Shown in pieces: positions 32,849 to 42,515 of a stretch of 64,000 nt of DNA (the first letter of the stretch is position 1; each line of letters starts with the position of its first letter). The stretch is from Variovorax sp. PBL-E5 (GTDB lineage: Bacteria > Pseudomonadota > Gammaproteobacteria > Burkholderiales > Burkholderiaceae_C): contig NZ_LR594671.1 in assembly GCF_901827185.1 (NCBI RefSeq), forward strand, positions 1,612,001 to 1,676,000, written 5' to 3'. A model generated the notes under the pieces. It was not told the origin of the DNA, ran no database searches, and saw only the letters and a list, made by a program, of their open reading frames with translations. Made by a program: the position numbers and the translations under genes.

Positions 32849-35746
32849 TCAGTCGTGCCTCTCTTCTGCCCATCGATGGCTGCGCACGGATTGGTGCGCC
32901 AGCGCAGTGAGGATCAGCATGGTTGCTCCGAGCACGAGCGCGAAAACGCCCATGTCGAAGAACAGCGCGCTGGGCACATGGATCTCGCCGAGCAGCGGCA
33001 GATGCAGGTGCGCGGTGTGCGTCGTGAGGAACGGAAAGCCCCATGCCACCGCGCCCGAGCCGGTGGCCAGCGCGAGCAGCAGGCCGATCGCGATCCAGCG
33101 CCGCGGGTAGATGCGCAGATGCTCTTCCACCCACTCGGTGCCGGAGACGATGAACTGCAGCACCAGCGCGACCGACATCACGAGCCCGGCGACGAAGCCG
33201 CCGCCCGGCTGGTTGTGGCCGCGCATGAAGAAATAGACCGAGACCAGCACCGACAGCGGCAGCAGCAGTCGCACCAGCACGGCGGGCACCATCAGGTAGC
33301 CGACCGCGGTGTCCTTGGCGCGGCGCGGGTTCAGCAGATCGCTGCTGCCGTCGTCCGCCGGTGCCCGCTGCTGCGCCGGCAGCGCCATCGATTCGATCGC
33401 TGGACGAAAGCGCCGCAGCAGCGCATAGACGGTCAGCGCGACCACGCCCAGCACCGTGATCTCGCCGAAGGTGTCGAAGCCGCGGAAGTCGACCAGCATC
33501 ACGTTGACCACGTTGGTGCCGCCGCCCTCGGACAGCGCGCGTTCGAGGAAGAAGGGCGAGATGCTTTGCGGGAACGGTCTCGTCATCACGGTCCATGCGA
33601 GCGCCGCCATGCCGCAGCCGGCGGCGATGGCGATCGCGAGATCGCGCGTGCGGCGTCCCCAGAGCCGCCATCGTGTCTGCGCAGGCTGTGTCGTGGCGGT
33701 GCGCATCGGCAGCCAGCGCAGGCCGAGCAGGATCAGCACCGTGGTCACCGTCTCCACCACCAGTTGGGTGAGCGCAAGGTCGGGTGCCGAGAACCAGATG
33801 TAGGTGATGCAGCACACCAGGCCCGCGCCCGAGGCCAGCATCAGCGAGGCCAGCCGGTGGAACTTGGCCTGCCAGGCCGCGGCGAGCGCGCATGTCGCGC
33901 CGATGAGCCACGTCATCGCGAACATCGGCGAGAAGGGCAGCAGCTCGCGCGTGCCGCGTTCGGCGGGCGCGAGCCAGAGCGACGCTGCCGCGCCACCCAC
34001 CGCGACGATTACCAGCAGGAGCAATTGCGCCTGCAGCCGCCGCGTGCCGAACAGACGCCGGCTGCGACGGCCGGCTTCGCCGAGGCGGGCGAGCAGGTTC
34101 TCGAACACCCGCTGGCCGTCGAAACCGTGCAGCAGCGGCGTGTACTCGAGCGCACCGCGCGTGCGGCCGCGCCGCTGCAGCAGGTAGAGCGCCGCACCGC
34201 CGGCCAGCGCGATGAAGCTCATCAGGAGCGGCAAGTTGAAACCATGCCACACCGCGAGGCTGTATTCGGGCAGCACGCCGCCGACCACCGGCGCGGCGGC
34301 CGTCGCGAGAAAGGCGCCCACCGACCAGGCCGGCGCCACGCCGACCACCAGGCAGGCCAGCACCAGCAGCTCGACCGGCACGCGCATCCAGTGCGGCGGC
34401 TCGTGCGGCTGCCTCGGCACGGCGGGCCCGCAGGGCGGGCCGAAGAAGACATCGAATACGAAGCGCGCCGAATAGGTGACACTGAAGATGCCGCCGAGCG
34501 TCGCGACGATGGGCAAGGCCCAGTCGACCCACGGCGTCGCCTGGATGAAGACCGTTTCGGCGAAGAACATTTCCTTCGACAGAAAGCCGTTGAGCAGCGG
34601 CACGCCCGCCATCGAGGCACTCGCGATGATCGCGAGCGTGCCGGTGATCGGCATCAGCTTGAGCAGCCCGCTCAGCTTGCGGATATCGCGCGTGCCGCTC
34701 TCATGGTCGATGATGCCGGCCGCCATGAACAGCGAAGCCTTGAAGGTCGCGTGGTTCATGATGTGGAACACGGCCGCGACTGCGGCGAGCGGACTGTTGA
34801 GCCCGAGCAGCAGTGTCGTGAGCCCGAGGTGCGAGATCGTCGAATAGGCCAGCAGCGCCTTGAGGTCGCGCTGGAACATGGCGATGTAGCCGCCGAGCAG
34901 CAGCGTGGCGGCGCCGGCGCTGCTCACCAGCCAGAACCATTCGTCGGTGCCGGAGAGCACCGGCCACAGCCGCGCCATCAGGAACACGCCGAGCTTCACC
35001 ATCGTGGCCGAATGCAGGTACGCGGACACCGGCGTGGGCGCCGCCATCGCGCGCGGCAGCCAGAAGTGGAACGGGAACTGTGCACTCTTGGTGAAGGCCG
35101 CGAACAGCACCAGCACCAGCGCCACCGGATAGAGCGGATGTGCACGGATCGCGTCGCCCGAGGCCAGCACCACGTCGAGGTCGTAGCTGCCGACGATGCG
35201 GCCCAGCACCAGCACGCCGGCCAGCAGGCACAGGCCGCCCGCGCCGGTGACCGTCAGCGCCATGCTGGCGCCGCGCCGCGCATCGCGCCGGTGATGCCAG
35301 TAGCCGATCAGGAGGAAGGAGAACAGGCTGGTGAGTTCCCAGAACAGCACCATCTGCACCGTGTTGCCCGAGAGCACCACGCCCATCATCGCGCCCATGA
35401 ACGCAAGGAAGAAGGAGAAGAAGCGCGGCACCGGATCGGACGCCGACATGTAGTAGCGCGCATAGAGCACCACCAGCGCGCCGATGCCCAGCACCAGCAT
35501 GCAGAACAGCCATGCGAAGCCGTCCATGCGGAACACCAGATCGAGACCGAGCGCGGGCAGCCACTCGATCTTCTGCCGGATCACGTTGCCGTTGGCCAGA
35601 TGGGGAAAGAGGAACGCGGCCTGGATCGCGCAGCCCAGCGCCACCACGCCTGCCAGTGTCGACTCCCGATTGCGGGCGTTCGACGGCAGCAGGGCCGCGA
35701 GCACGCTGGCAATGAAGGGAAGTGCGACGAGGAAGACAAGGGGCAT
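32849..35746 (-). CDS. mnhA: Mrp Na+/H+ antiporter subunit A (A and B domains fused)
   Basis: The 965-residue large subunit has an N-terminal NuoL-like part ([20 protein letters not shown], the HxxHS-type lysine/histidine channel and [20 protein letters not shown]) and a C-terminal extension that includes MrpB text (STRPF-like [38 protein letters not shown], then [19 protein letters not shown]). No separate mnhB exists in the operon, which fits the fused arrangement (mnhAB-C-D-E-F-G) seen in many proteobacteria. Begins 42 bp after crcB. Confidence 0.95.
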   Translation of the reverse strand: [965 protein letters not shown]

Positions 35747-35788
35747 TGCGATCGATTCTATCGAGCGCCCCTTGGAGAATCCTCCACG

Positions 35789-36166
35789 TCAGGCCATGAA
35801 GTGCTGCACCGTGCGGAAGCCCAGCCAGGTCAGGCACAGCGAGCCGCCGAGGTGCACGGCGACGGTGCCCAGTGCGAGTCCAGGTCGGCCACCGAGCAAC
35901 ATGCCGACGACCTCGGCCGAGAAACTCGAGAAGGTGGTGAGCGTACCCAGGAACCCGGTGATCACCATGAGCCGCCAGGCCGGATCGATGTCCGGCATGC
36001 CGTCGAACACCCCGATGGCCACGCCGATCAGGTAGCCGCCGATCAGGTTCACGGCCAGCGTGCCCCATGGGATCAGACCGCCGGGATTGAGCCACAGGGC
36101 AAAGCCCCATCGTAGAAGTGCGCCGGTGCAGGCGGCCGCGCAGATGACGAGGACATTCAACAGCAT
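35789..36166 (-). CDS. crcB: Fluoride efflux channel CrcB/Fluc
   Basis: The 125-residue, four-helix membrane protein forms dimeric fluoride channels. Family blocks are GALLRWGFALWL, WGTLAVNLIGGYLIGVAIG and TGFLGTLTTFSSFSAEVVGML, the last holding the phenylalanine and threonine positions of the fluoride path. No convincing fluoride riboswitch was found upstream. It is upstream of, and in line with, the Mrp operon. Confidence 0.95.
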   Translation of the reverse strand: MLLNVLVICAAACTGALLRWGFALWLNPGGLIPWGTLAVNLIGGYLIGVAIGVFDGMPDIDPAWRLMVITGFLGTLTTFSSFSAEVVGMLLGGRPGLALGTVAVHLGGSLCLTWLGFRTVQHFMA

Positions 36167-36230
36167 GCGGCGATTATCCGGGGCCGCCGGGTGGCGTCAT
36201 GCGCCCCCGGCGTCGAAGAGGACGGGCCAT

Positions 36231-36253
36231 GAAAAAGCCGCCCGAAGGCGGCT
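36231..36253 (-). terminator. Rho-independent terminator after comEA
   Basis: On the minus strand, AAGCCGCC-TTCG-GGCGGCTTTTT forms a perfect stem with a stable UUCG tetraloop and a T-run, 39 bp after the comEA stop codon. Confidence 0.9.
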
Positions 36254-36291
36254 TGTCTTTCATCGCCGCGGCCATGCGGCGACGGCACCGT

Positions 36292-36618
36292 TCAAGGTTT
36301 CGCGACGGCCTTCTTCGATTCGGTCTTCGCGACCTTGGCGGGCGCAGCGGCGCCGTTGAAACTCTCGCCGTTGACGGTGAGGCCCTCGGATGACAGCTTG
36401 GCGGCCTTCTTTTCCTTCACGCCCTTGACGCGCGTCATGAGGTCGGGCCAATCCTTGAAGGCTCCTTGCTTGCGTGCCTCGACGATGCGCTTGGTGAGCG
36501 AGGGGCCGACGCCCTTGAGTCCATCCAGTTCCGCGTCACTGGCCTTGTTGGCATCGACCGCTGCCCACGAGGCGACAGCAAACAACATGGCCGCGATGGC
36601 CACGATTTTCTTCAGCAT
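36292..36618 (-). CDS. comEA: ComEA-family helix-hairpin-helix DNA-binding protein, exported
   Basis: The 108-residue protein has a signal peptide (LKKIVAIAAMLFAVASWA-A) and one ComEA-type HhH domain (DANKASDAELDGLKGVGPSLTKRIVEARKQGAFKDWPDLMTRVKGVKEKKAAKL). It then has a lysine/alanine-rich tail. ComEA binds incoming double-stranded DNA in the periplasm during natural transformation. Single gene with its own terminator. The ATG at 36618 follows GGGAG. Confidence 0.88.
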   Translation of the reverse strand: MLKKIVAIAAMLFAVASWAAVDANKASDAELDGLKGVGPSLTKRIVEARKQGAFKDWPDLMTRVKGVKEKKAAKLSSEGLTVNGESFNGAAAPAKVAKTESKKAVAKP

Positions 36619-36732
36619 AAAAACTCCCTGCATTGTTGTTTGAGAGACGTTGGAAGGCGTCCCGCCTGACACCGGACGCGCCAGGCGTCAGTTCAACGTC
36701 AGCGCGCGCGAAGCGGTTGACGCCGCCGAAAC

Positions 36733-37908
36733 TCAGAGTTCTTCGACGCGCCGCGGCGGGTAGCTGTCCCAGGCCTGGCAACCCGGGCAATGCCAGAAGT
36801 ACTGATGGGCTTCGAAGCCGCAAGCCGCGCACCGATAGCGCATCAGCGGCCGCGTGGCCTGATCGAGTGCGCGCTGCACCTGCGGATGAAACTGCTCGTG
36901 ATGAAAGCGTTCACCGGCCAGCCAGCGCGATGCCGCCACGAGGGAAGGCTGCAGCGTCAGGTGGGCGATGTAGCCGTCGCGCGGTTCTCTGGGTTCGGTC
37001 TGTTCCTCGTCGGGCAATGCCGGCGCGCCGCCCAGTGCGATGATCGCCTCGAGCACATCGATCGATGGCGACTCGACGTAGCGGCGCTGAAGCAGGACCA
37101 GCGCCTCGCCGGCGCGCTGCGCAGCGACGGCCGCCTGCTGCAGCATCGCGGCATAGAGGGGCAGTGCGAGGGGCGCGCTTTCGCTGAGCGAAGCGAGCGT
37201 CTGGAAAGCCTCGGCGGATTCGCCGTTGCGCAGTTGCAGTGCCGCGGTGTCGATGGCCGGCCGCGGTGCCTGCGGTGCCAGCGCGACAGCCTGTTGCAAC
37301 AGCTGCGCCGCGCCATCGAGCTCGCCGGCGGCCACCTGTTCGGCCGCCTGCTCGCACAGATGGTGCGCGCGGCGCGTGCTGTAGCTGGCCTGCTCGGATT
37401 CGTCGAGCTTCTGCGCCACCGCTGCGGCCTGCGCCCATTCGCGCGAGCGCTCGTAGATGGCGAGCAGAGAAAGGCGCGCCTCGTTCTCGTAGCGCGTGCC
37501 TTCGAGCTTCTGCAGCGCGGCTTCGGCGCGATCGAGCAGGCCTGCGCGCAGGAAATCCTGTGCGAGCGCATGCTGTGCACGGTCGCGATCGGCACGGGAG
37601 AGATCGCCACGGCCCAACAGGTGTTCGTGCACGCGCACGGCACGCTGGTATTCGCCGCGACGGCGGAACAGGTTGCCGAGCGCGAAGTGCAGTTCCTGGG
37701 TGTCGGGATCGTTCTGCACGGCCTCGATGAACGCATCGATCGCCTGGTCCTGCTGCTCGTTCAGAAGAAAGTTGAGACCGCGAAAGTAGGCCTTGGGCGC
37801 CTGGCGGTTCTCGATCCGCAACTGCCGCAGGTCGAAGCGGGAAGCGACCCAGCCGAGGATGAACGCGATCGGCAGCCCGAGCAGCAACCAGCTGAGATCA
37901 AAGTCCAT
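36733..37908 (-). CDS. lapB: LapB, TPR regulator of lipopolysaccharide assembly
   Basis: The 391-residue inner-membrane-anchored protein has one N-terminal helix (WLLLGLPIAFILGWVASRF), a series of TPR repeats (from LNEQQDQAIDAFIEAVQNDPDTQELHFALGNLFRRRGEYQRAV onward), and a C-terminal rubredoxin-like zinc site with CAAC and CPGC. In E. coli LapB recruits FtsH to degrade LpxC and limits LPS synthesis. The start overlaps lapA by 11 bases, as in many genomes. Confidence 0.93.
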   Translation of the reverse strand: MDFDLSWLLLGLPIAFILGWVASRFDLRQLRIENRQAPKAYFRGLNFLLNEQQDQAIDAFIEAVQNDPDTQELHFALGNLFRRRGEYQRAVRVHEHLLGRGDLSRADRDRAQHALAQDFLRAGLLDRAEAALQKLEGTRYENEARLSLLAIYERSREWAQAAAVAQKLDESEQASYSTRRAHHLCEQAAEQVAAGELDGAAQLLQQAVALAPQAPRPAIDTAALQLRNGESAEAFQTLASLSESAPLALPLYAAMLQQAAVAAQRAGEALVLLQRRYVESPSIDVLEAIIALGGAPALPDEEQTEPREPRDGYIAHLTLQPSLVAASRWLAGERFHHEQFHPQVQRALDQATRPLMRYRCAACGFEAHQYFWHCPGCQAWDSYPPRRVEEL

Positions 37909-38206
37909 GTTGGCGCACGGCGGGCAGGTCGGTCGTGGGCGTCGCGGACATCGGCGCAGCGGCGGCCGGCATCGGCGCGGAAGGCAGTTGCGCCGCCGCG
38001 CTGCGGTGCTTCCACCAGCCCGGCAGCATGCCGAGCGCGCCGACCACGAGGCCACCCGCAAAGGCCGCGAGCACCACCAGCACCAGCGGCGCGCGCCACG
38101 AAGTTCCGAAGAAGAAGTACACCGTCGCGTCGTGCTGGTTGTTCAGCGCGAAGGCGAAGAGGGTAAAAAAAATGGCTGCCTTCAGCAGCCACAGGAGGTA
38201 TTTCAT
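37898..38206 (-). CDS. lapA: LapA-domain inner membrane protein
   Basis: The 102-residue protein has two membrane helices (LLWLLKAAIFFTLFAFALNNQHDATVYFFFG and LVLVVLAAFAGGLVVGALGML) separated by the LapA-typical NQHDATVYFFFGTSWRAPL. The tail is alanine/proline-rich. Encoded with lapB downstream of ihfB; assists LPS-assembly regulation. The ATG at 38206 is preceded by GGAGG-type sequence on the minus strand. Confidence 0.9.
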   Translation of the reverse strand: MKYLLWLLKAAIFFTLFAFALNNQHDATVYFFFGTSWRAPLVLVVLAAFAGGLVVGALGMLPGWWKHRSAAAQLPSAPMPAAAAPMSATPTTDLPAVRQHGL

Positions 38207-38280
38207 GCACGTCCCCGTTGGCGGGGGAATTCTATGCCGGCCTATCGCGGCATCGGCATTGGGCAAAGGTCGGGGCCGTC

Positions 38281-38598
38281 TCAACCGTGCTTGCGCTGCT
38301 CGGCGTCGAGCTCCGCGGTGCGCGCGTCGACCGCTTCTCGCAGCGCCTTGCCCGGCTTGAAATGCGGAACGCGCTTCTCGGGAATCTGCACACTCTCGCC
38401 CGAACGCGGGTTGCGGCCGATGCGAGGCGGACGACGATTGACCGTGAAGCTGCCGAAGCCGCGAATCTCGATGCGGTGGCCGCGCACCAGTGCATCGCTC
38501 ATCGCATCAAGAATGGTCTTGACGGCGTATTCGGCATCGCGGTGCGTCAGTTGCGCGAAGCGCGCCGCCAACTCTTCAACAAGGTCTGAACGAGTCAT
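38281..38598 (-). CDS. ihfB: Integration host factor subunit beta
   Basis: The 105-residue DNA-bending protein pairs with IhfA. Standard family text includes [37 protein letters not shown] with the intercalating Pro of the beta-arm (RIGRNP), and [12 protein letters not shown]. It follows rpsA, the normal neighbour in beta- and gamma-proteobacteria. Confidence 0.96.
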   Translation of the reverse strand: MTRSDLVEELAARFAQLTHRDAEYAVKTILDAMSDALVRGHRIEIRGFGSFTVNRRPPRIGRNPRSGESVQIPEKRVPHFKPGKALREAVDARTAELDAEQRKHG

Positions 38599-38612
38599 AA
38601 ACCACAGAAGGA

Positions 38613-38635
38613 CACGGAGAGCGAAGCCCTCCGTG
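38613..38635 (-). other. Hairpin between rpsA and ihfB
   Basis: CACGGAG-N9-CTCCGTG forms a perfect 7-bp stem inside the 48-bp gap. It has no T-run, so it may act as a processing or stability signal that separates rpsA from ihfB expression rather than as a terminator. Confidence 0.5.
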
Positions 38636-38646
38636 CAGTCGTCTGC

Positions 38647-40332
38647 TTATTTCTCGCTGTTGTCCAGCTTGGCACGGAGCAGGGCGCCCAGGCTCGTCGT
38701 GCCTGCGTTTTCGCGGGCCGACTGCTGACTCAGGCTGGCCATGGCGCCCTGTTCGTCGACCATGTCCTTCTGCTTGATCGACAGCTGGATGTTGCGGGTC
38801 TTGCGATCCACGTTGACCACCACGGCCGTGACCTCGTCGCCTTCCTTGAGCACGTTGCGTGCATCTTCCACGCGGTCGCGGGAGATTTCGCTGGCGCGCA
38901 GGTAGCCGATGATGTCTTCGCCGAGGTCGATCTCGGCGCCGCGCGCGTCGACGGTCTTGACCTTGCCGGTGACGATCTGGCCCTTGTCATTGACGGTGGT
39001 GAAGGTCGTGAACGGGTCGCTGTCGAGCTGCTTGATGCCCAGGCTGATGCGTTCGCGGTCGACGTCCACGGCCAGCACGATCGCTTCGACTTCCTGGCCC
39101 TTCTTGTAGTTGCGCACGGCGGTTTCGCCGGGCTCGTTCCAGGAGAGGTCGGACAGGTGAACCAGGCCGTCGATGCCGGCAGCCAGACCCACGAACACGC
39201 CGAAGTCGGTGATCGACTTGATCGGGCCCTTGACGCGGTCGCCGCGCTTGGTGTTCTGCGCGAACTCCTGCCACGGGTTGGCCTTGCACTGCTTCATGCC
39301 GAGGCTGATGCGGCGCTTGTCTTCGTCGATTTCCAGCACCATGACTTCGACTTCGTCGCCGAGCGAGACGATCTTGTTCGGCGCGATGTTCTTGTTGGTC
39401 CAGTCCATCTCGGACACGTGCACCAGGCCTTCGATGCCGGGTTCGAGTTCGACGAACGCGCCGTAGTCGGCGATGTTCGTGACCTTGCCGAACAGGCGCG
39501 TGCTCTGCGGGTAGCGGCGCGAAACGCCCATCCACGGATCGTCGCCCATTTGCTTCAGACCCAGCGAGACACGGTTTTTCTCGGTGTCGAACTTGAGGAT
39601 CTTGGCGGTGATTTCCTGGCCGGCCTGCACCACTTCGCTCGGGTGGCGCACGCGGCGCCATGCCATGTCGGTGATGTGCAGCAGACCGTCGATGCCGCCG
39701 AGGTCGACGAACGCACCGTATTCGGTGATGTTCTTGACGACGCCGCGCACGACTGCGCCTTCCTTCAGGGTTTCCATCAGCTTGGCGCGTTCCTCGCCCA
39801 TGCTGGCTTCGACCACGGCGCGGCGCGAGAGCACCACGTTGTTGCGCTTGCGGTCGAGCTTGATGACCTTGAATTCGAGGGTCTTGTTCTCGTAGGGGGT
39901 CAGGTCCTTGATCGGACGCGTGTCGATCAGCGAACCCGGCAGGAAGGCGCGGATGCCGTTGACCAGGACCGTGAGGCCGCCCTTGACCTTGCCGCTGGTG
40001 GTGCCGGTGACGAAATCGCCGGATTCGAGCGCCTTCTCGAGCGCGAGCCACGAAGCCAGACGCTTGGCGGTGTCGCGCGAGAGGATGGTGTCGCCGTAGC
40101 CGTTCTCGACGCTGCCGATGGCAACGGAGACGAAATCGCCGGCCTGGACTTCGAGTTCACCCTTGTCGTTCTTGAACTCCTCGATCGGCACGTAGGCTTC
40201 GGACTTGAGGCCTGCGTTGACCACGACGTGGTTGTGTTCGACACGCACGACTTCGGCGGTGATGACCTCGCCGGTGCGCATTTCGGAACGCTTCAGGGAT
40301 TCTTCGAAGAGGTCGGCAAAAGATTCAGACAT
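38647..40332 (-). CDS. rpsA: Ribosomal protein S1
   Basis: The 561-residue protein has six S1 (OB-fold) repeats, starting with [53 protein letters not shown]. The repeats with mRNA-binding (F/Y)GAFV-type cores are visible ([74 protein letters not shown]). S1 unwinds and docks mRNA on the 30S subunit and regulates its own translation through the leader. The start at 40332 follows GGAAGGAAC. Confidence 0.97.
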   Translation of the reverse strand: MSESFADLFEESLKRSEMRTGEVITAEVVRVEHNHVVVNAGLKSEAYVPIEEFKNDKGELEVQAGDFVSVAIGSVENGYGDTILSRDTAKRLASWLALEKALESGDFVTGTTSGKVKGGLTVLVNGIRAFLPGSLIDTRPIKDLTPYENKTLEFKVIKLDRKRNNVVLSRRAVVEASMGEERAKLMETLKEGAVVRGVVKNITEYGAFVDLGGIDGLLHITDMAWRRVRHPSEVVQAGQEITAKILKFDTEKNRVSLGLKQMGDDPWMGVSRRYPQSTRLFGKVTNIADYGAFVELEPGIEGLVHVSEMDWTNKNIAPNKIVSLGDEVEVMVLEIDEDKRRISLGMKQCKANPWQEFAQNTKRGDRVKGPIKSITDFGVFVGLAAGIDGLVHLSDLSWNEPGETAVRNYKKGQEVEAIVLAVDVDRERISLGIKQLDSDPFTTFTTVNDKGQIVTGKVKTVDARGAEIDLGEDIIGYLRASEISRDRVEDARNVLKEGDEVTAVVVNVDRKTRNIQLSIKQKDMVDEQGAMASLSQQSARENAGTTSLGALLRAKLDNSEK

Positions 40333-40447
40333 TGTCAGTGTTCCTTCCGTCACGCAGGGTTGGCAGTCGCAATTGCAAGATCGCGGCGACTGGCTGGGGT
40401 CTGGAGACGGCGGTTGTGGGCTGGAGGCCCGGTTAAAAGTTGAACAA

Positions 40448-40488
40448 CCAGCAGGCCAGTGCGCTGTCGCGCGATGGGGGCCTGCTGG
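40448..40488 (-). promoter_or_regulatory. Leader hairpin of rpsA (between cmk and rpsA)
   Basis: On the minus strand, CCAGCAGGCC-N21-GGCCTGCTGG is a perfect 10-bp stem, about 115-155 bases before the rpsA start and 13 bases after the aroA-cmk stop; a smaller stem CCCTTC/GAAGGG (40498-40519) overlaps that stop. It could be a terminator/processing site for cmk or part of the rpsA autoregulatory leader. No T-run directly follows. Confidence 0.5.
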
Positions 40489-40501
40489 ACCGAAACACCC
40501 T

Positions 40502-42514
40502 TCAAGAAGACTCGAAGGGCTGTACTTCCTGCCACCAGTCCAGCACCTGCTCGACCGATTGCTCGATCGAAAGCAGGGAGTTGTCCAGGAGGCGGGCATC
40601 AGGCGCCGGCTTCAGCGGCGCGACGCTGCGAGACGAATCCCGCAAGTCACGCGCTTCCAGGTCGGCGCGAAGACTGTCAATTGTAGTCGAAATACCCTTT
40701 GAAATCAATTGCTTATGGCGTCGTTCGGCGCGCCGCGCGGCGCTCGCGGTGAGGTAGACCTTGAGCGAGGCATCGGGAAAGATCACGGTGCCCATGTCGC
40801 GGCCATCGGCGACCAAGCCCGGCAATTGCCGGAAGTTCTTCTGCAGCATGAGCAGCGCGTTGCGCACGGCCGGCAACACCGAGACACGGGAGGCGTCCAT
40901 GCCGGCGGCTTCGGTGCGGATGGCGTCGCTCACGTCTTCGCCGGCCAGGAGAACCTTGCCCTCGGCGAAACTGAGCGGGAGGCTGCCCGCCAGTTCGGCA
41001 ATGAGGCTTTCCTGCCCGGGCTCGGGTGCCAGACCCTGGCGGCGCATGGCCAGGCCCGTCACACGATAGAGCGAACCCGAGTCGAGATAGTGGTAGCCGA
41101 GCCACCGTGCCACCTCGACCGCGAGCGTTCCCTTGCCGGACGCAGTGGGTCCATCGATGCAGATCACGGGCACCCCGGCAGCCTCGGTCACCGTGAACAG
41201 CGCTTCGAAATAATCCGGAAAGGTCTTGGCGACGCAATGAGGTTCGAGAATGCGCACCGGCAAGCCGGCCGGATTGAAGGCGGCCAGTGCGAAGCACATC
41301 GCCACGCGGTGATCGTCATAGGTGCGGATGCTCGCCGCCCGCCAATCCGATGCCGCCAACGGATGCACGCGGATGAAGTCGGGGCCGTCCTCGACGGTGG
41401 CACCTAGCTTGCGCAACTCGTTGGCCATGGCGTCGATGCGATCGGTTTCCTTCACGCGCCAGCTGGCGATGTTGCGCAGGGTGCTGGGGCCATCGGCATG
41501 AAGCGCCATGACCGCGAGCGTCATGGCCGCGTCGGGAATGTGATTCGCGTCCAGATCGATGGCCTTCAGCGGCCAGGCGCCGCGCGAAGCTTCGAGCCAG
41601 TTCGGCCCGCTGTCGATGCGCGCACCCATCTGTCGCGCCGCTTCGACGAAGCGGATGTCGCCCTGGATCGAGTCGGCGCCGACCCCTTCGATCCGGACCG
41701 GCGCGCCGCCCGGCCGGCCCGCGGCCATGGCGCCGAGCGCGATGAAGTAGCTGGCCGAGGAAGCGTCGGCCTCGACATGGATCTCGCCGGGCGAGAGGTA
41801 TCGGCTGCCGGCCGGAATCGTGAAGCGCTGCCAGCCGTCGCGCTGCACGGCGATGCCGAAGCGCGCCAGCAGATTGAGCGTGATCTCGACGTAGGGCTTG
41901 GAAATCAGCTCGCCGACCACTTCGATCACGATGTCCTGCCGGGCTGCCGCCAGCGGAAGCGCCAGCAGCAGCGCCGTGAGGAACTGGCTCGAGACATCGC
42001 CGCGAACGCGGATCGGCGCATCGAGCTGCAGCGAATCGGGTGCGACGGGGTGGATGCAGAGCGGCGGAAAGCCCGGGTTGCCGAGGTAATCGATGCGGCA
42101 GCCGAACTGGGTCAGCGCATCGACCAGGTCGCCGATCGGCCGCTCGTGCATGCGCGGAACGCCGCGCAGTTCGAATTCGCCGCCGAGCAAGGCGAGTGCC
42201 GCGGTCAGCGGCCGCATGGCGGTGCCGGCATTGCCGAGGAAGAGCGAGGCGCGCGGCGTGCGCAACCGGCCGCCCAGCCCTTCGACGCGAACCGTGGTGC
42301 CCATGCTTCGCTCGATGCCGCAGCCCAGCGCCGCAAGCGCGTCCAGCATCACGCGCGTGTCGTCGGAATCGAGCAGGTCGCGCACGGTGGTCGTACCGTC
42401 GGCCAGCGCAGCCAGCAGAAGCACGCGATTGGAAATGCTCTTGGAGCCTGGCAATCGGACGGTGCCGGCCGCCCCGGCGAGCGGGGGAATGTCGAGAAAG
42501 TGCGTGGAGAACAT
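40502..42514 (-). CDS. aroA-cmk: Fused EPSP synthase / cytidylate kinase (AroA-Cmk)
   Basis: The 670-residue bifunctional protein has two complete enzymes. The AroA part runs to about residue 440 ([66 protein letters not shown]), forms EPSP in the shikimate path and is glyphosate-type. The Cmk part starts at [35 protein letters not shown] (P-loop) and phosphorylates CMP/dCMP. There is no stop between them. The start at 42514 is one base after the tyrA stop. Fusion of these neighbours is known in related Burkholderiales. Confidence 0.95.
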   Translation of the reverse strand: MFSTHFLDIPPLAGAAGTVRLPGSKSISNRVLLLAALADGTTTVRDLLDSDDTRVMLDALAALGCGIERSMGTTVRVEGLGGRLRTPRASLFLGNAGTAMRPLTAALALLGGEFELRGVPRMHERPIGDLVDALTQFGCRIDYLGNPGFPPLCIHPVAPDSLQLDAPIRVRGDVSSQFLTALLLALPLAAARQDIVIEVVGELISKPYVEITLNLLARFGIAVQRDGWQRFTIPAGSRYLSPGEIHVEADASSASYFIALGAMAAGRPGGAPVRIEGVGADSIQGDIRFVEAARQMGARIDSGPNWLEASRGAWPLKAIDLDANHIPDAAMTLAVMALHADGPSTLRNIASWRVKETDRIDAMANELRKLGATVEDGPDFIRVHPLAASDWRAASIRTYDDHRVAMCFALAAFNPAGLPVRILEPHCVAKTFPDYFEALFTVTEAAGVPVICIDGPTASGKGTLAVEVARWLGYHYLDSGSLYRVTGLAMRRQGLAPEPGQESLIAELAGSLPLSFAEGKVLLAGEDVSDAIRTEAAGMDASRVSVLPAVRNALLMLQKNFRQLPGLVADGRDMGTVIFPDASLKVYLTASAARRAERRHKQLISKGISTTIDSLRADLEARDLRDSSRSVAPLKPAPDARLLDNSLLSIEQSVEQVLDWWQEVQPFESS

Positions 42515-42515
42515 G

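Noticed and set aside
30812..36115. Very long open frames on the plus strand opposite the Mrp operon (up to about 1,100 codons)
   Set aside because: Their text is repetitive His/Arg/Gln/Ala, as expected from the antisense of GC-rich coding DNA; the opposite strand encodes clear mnhA-mnhG proteins.
36167..36300. Possible fluoride riboswitch ahead of crcB
   Set aside because: GC-rich stems are present but the conserved pseudoknot core of the crcB motif was not found, and the best stem is the comEA terminator.
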